The position numbers were made by a program, and so were the translations under genes. Under the pieces are notes generated by a model. It ran no database searches. It was not told where the DNA came from and was given only the letters and a program-made list of their open reading frames with translations. Below, piece after piece: positions 5,535 to 6,339 of a stretch of 6,339 nucleotides of DNA. Source of the DNA: CAZADH01 sp964483805 (lineage in GTDB: Bacteria; Muiribacteriota; Ozemobacteria; Ozemobacterales; Ozemobacteraceae); the NCBI GenBank assembly GCA_964483805.1, contig CAZADH010000328.1:1-6339 (forward strand), read 5' to 3'. Numbering within the stretch: position 1 is the first letter of the stretch; each line of letters begins with the position of its first letter.

Positions 5535-6284
5535 ATGCAGATCCGACTCGACGGCAAGAAGGTCATCGTCACCGGCGGCACGCGCGGCATCGGCCGCGCC
5601 GTGGCCATCGCGTGCGCCGAGGTCGGCGCCGATGTGTTGATCAACTATTCTGCGCGTGACGATGCGGCCAAGTCGGCCAAAGATGCGATCGAGAAGCTCG
5701 GGCGCAAGTGCGTCGTGGTCAAGGGCGATGCCGCCGAGGTCGCGGTCGGCGCCAAACTGGTGAAGACGGCGCTCGACAAGCTCGGCGGCGCCGACATCCT
5801 CATCAACAACGCGGCGGTCAGCCACAACACACCGTTTTTGATGCTCGAACCCGAGGAGTGGCACCGGGCCGTGCGCGTCAACATCGACACCCTGTACACC
5901 GCGACGTTGCCGTTTTTGCGGCATCTGATCGGCAAGAAGATCAAGGGTCACGTGCTCAACGTCACCTCGGTGTGCGGGGTGCGGCCGGTGGCGGCGGTGC
6001 CGGTGCATTACGCGATGACCAAGGCAGCGATCGTCGGCTTCACCTATACGCTCGCCAAGGAAGTGGGCCGCTACGGCATCTGCGTCAATGCCATCGCGCC
6101 CGGCCTGATCGAGACCGCCTTTTCGCGCAACCTGCCCGAAGAGCGCCAGGAAGATTTCAAGCGCTTCTGCCCGATGGCCCGCATCGGCACGCCCGAAGAG
6201 GTCGCCAAGATGGCGCTATTCATGCTGTCGGAGCACAACACCTACATGACCGGCGAGACCGTGGTCATCTCGGGCGGCCTGTGA
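5535..6284 (+). CDS. FabG-like 3-oxoacyl-[ACP] reductase (short-chain dehydrogenase/reductase)
   Basis: This 249-residue classical SDR is the usual size for FabG, which reduces 3-oxoacyl-ACP to 3-hydroxyacyl-ACP, normally with NADPH. The dinucleotide-binding motif T-G-G-T-R-G-I-G is at residues 13-20, and the structural N-N-A-A at 91-94. The full catalytic tetrad is present: Asn116, Ser145, Tyr159 and Lys163 (Y-A-M-T-K). I-A-P-G lies at 187-190 and the C-terminus is the typical T-G-E-T-V-V-I-S-G-G-L. Nothing is missing, so it should be active. FabG-like enzymes are hard to separate from other SDRs by sequence. Placement directly after a specialised carrier protein (6 nt gap) argues that it acts on substrates tethered to that ACP, rather than in general fatty acid synthesis. 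The Shine-Dalgarno is weak, suggesting coupling with the ACP gene. Confidence 0.9.
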   Translation: MQIRLDGKKVIVTGGTRGIGRAVAIACAEVGADVLINYSARDDAAKSAKDAIEKLGRKCVVVKGDAAEVAVGAKLVKTALDKLGGADILINNAAVSHNTPFLMLEPEEWHRAVRVNIDTLYTATLPFLRHLIGKKIKGHVLNVTSVCGVRPVAAVPVHYAMTKAAIVGFTYTLAKEVGRYGICVNAIAPGLIETAFSRNLPEERQEDFKRFCPMARIGTPEEVAKMALFMLSEHNTYMTGETVVISGGL

Positions 6285-6298
6285 ACGACCGCGTCGTT

Positions 6299-6320
6299 AT
6301 TGACACAGTCAATACACTGT
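6299..6320 (+). promoter_or_regulatory. AT-richer inverted repeats with a TTGACA box, possible operator/promoter
   Basis: After the reductase stop the base composition drops from GC-rich to AT-richer. ATTGAC (6299-6304) and GTCAAT (6308-6313) form a perfect inverted repeat around a 3-nt centre. An overlapping pair, ACAGT (6305-6309) and ACTGT (6316-6320), is centred further right. A consensus -35 hexamer TTGACA sits at 6300-6305, but no good -10 hexamer is found at 16-18 bp spacing. The arms and spacing suit a dimeric repressor site better than a terminator, since there is no long GC stem or T-run. The identity of any regulator is unknown. Confidence 0.3.
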
Positions 6321-6321
6321 A

Positions 6322-6339
6322 ATGAACCAACGCCTACCG
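6322..6339 (+). CDS. Possible start of a further gene, cut by the right edge
   Basis: An ATG at 6322 opens a frame (M-N-Q-R-L-P) that is still open at the window end. There is no Shine-Dalgarno in front of it and only six codons are visible, so this may be chance. If real, it would start immediately after the inverted repeats and could be controlled by them. No product can be suggested. Confidence 0.18.

Noticed and set aside
1..6339. CRISPR arrays, tRNA/rRNA genes, insertion sequences, long direct repeats
   Set aside because: None were seen; the window is almost entirely protein-coding on one strand.

Overview
The window is a compact, GC-rich stretch with every supported gene on the + strand. 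Genes abut or overlap by 1-4 nt, so most of it reads as one polycistronic unit. The RND-type inner-membrane pump at the left edge suggests a Gram-negative bacterium. Corrinoid, 4Fe-4S ferredoxin and 2-oxoacid:ferredoxin oxidoreductase-type genes suggest an anaerobic or facultative metabolism. The sequence alone does not let me name the lineage.

Layout: (1) 3-1070, the C-terminal part of an RND efflux permease, cut by the left edge. (2) 1122-1496, a stand-alone histidine phosphotransfer (HPt) protein. (3) 1493-2080, a small subunit resembling the beta subunit of indolepyruvate ferredoxin oxidoreductase (IorB, pyruvate/ketoisovalerate oxidoreductase gamma domain), with no catalytic partner in the window. 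(4) 2077-2748, a class I SAM-dependent methyltransferase. (5) 2748-3863, a single polypeptide joining an HgcA-type corrinoid domain (signature NVWCAAG), membrane helices and an HgcB-type 2x[4Fe-4S] ferredoxin, i.e. an HgcAB-like fusion. (6) 3868-5121, a large left-handed beta-helix (hexapeptide-repeat) protein. (7) 5118-5528, an unusually long acyl-carrier-protein-like protein with a DSL phosphopantetheine site. (8) 5535-6284, a FabG-like short-chain dehydrogenase/reductase. (9) 6285-6339, a short AT-richer segment with inverted repeats and a TTGACA box, possibly the control region of a gene beyond the right edge.

The centrepiece is the fused HgcAB-like protein, translationally coupled to a methyltransferase of the kind that accompanies such corrinoid proteins. 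HgcA and HgcB are known for mercury methylation, but the fused form departs from that pair: Val follows the NVWCAAG motif where canonical HgcA has Lys, and the C-terminal cysteines of HgcB are absent. Its natural substrate is therefore open. My inference is a membrane-bound corrinoid methyl-transfer or reductive module: the methyltransferase handles the methyl group, a 2-oxoacid oxidoreductase-type subunit may connect to low-potential electrons, and the fused ferredoxin reduces the corrinoid. It sits in the same transcription unit as acyl-chain genes (ACP, ketoreductase, hexapeptide protein), which raises the possibility of a role in making or modifying an unusual lipid or acyl product. That link rests on gene order only.
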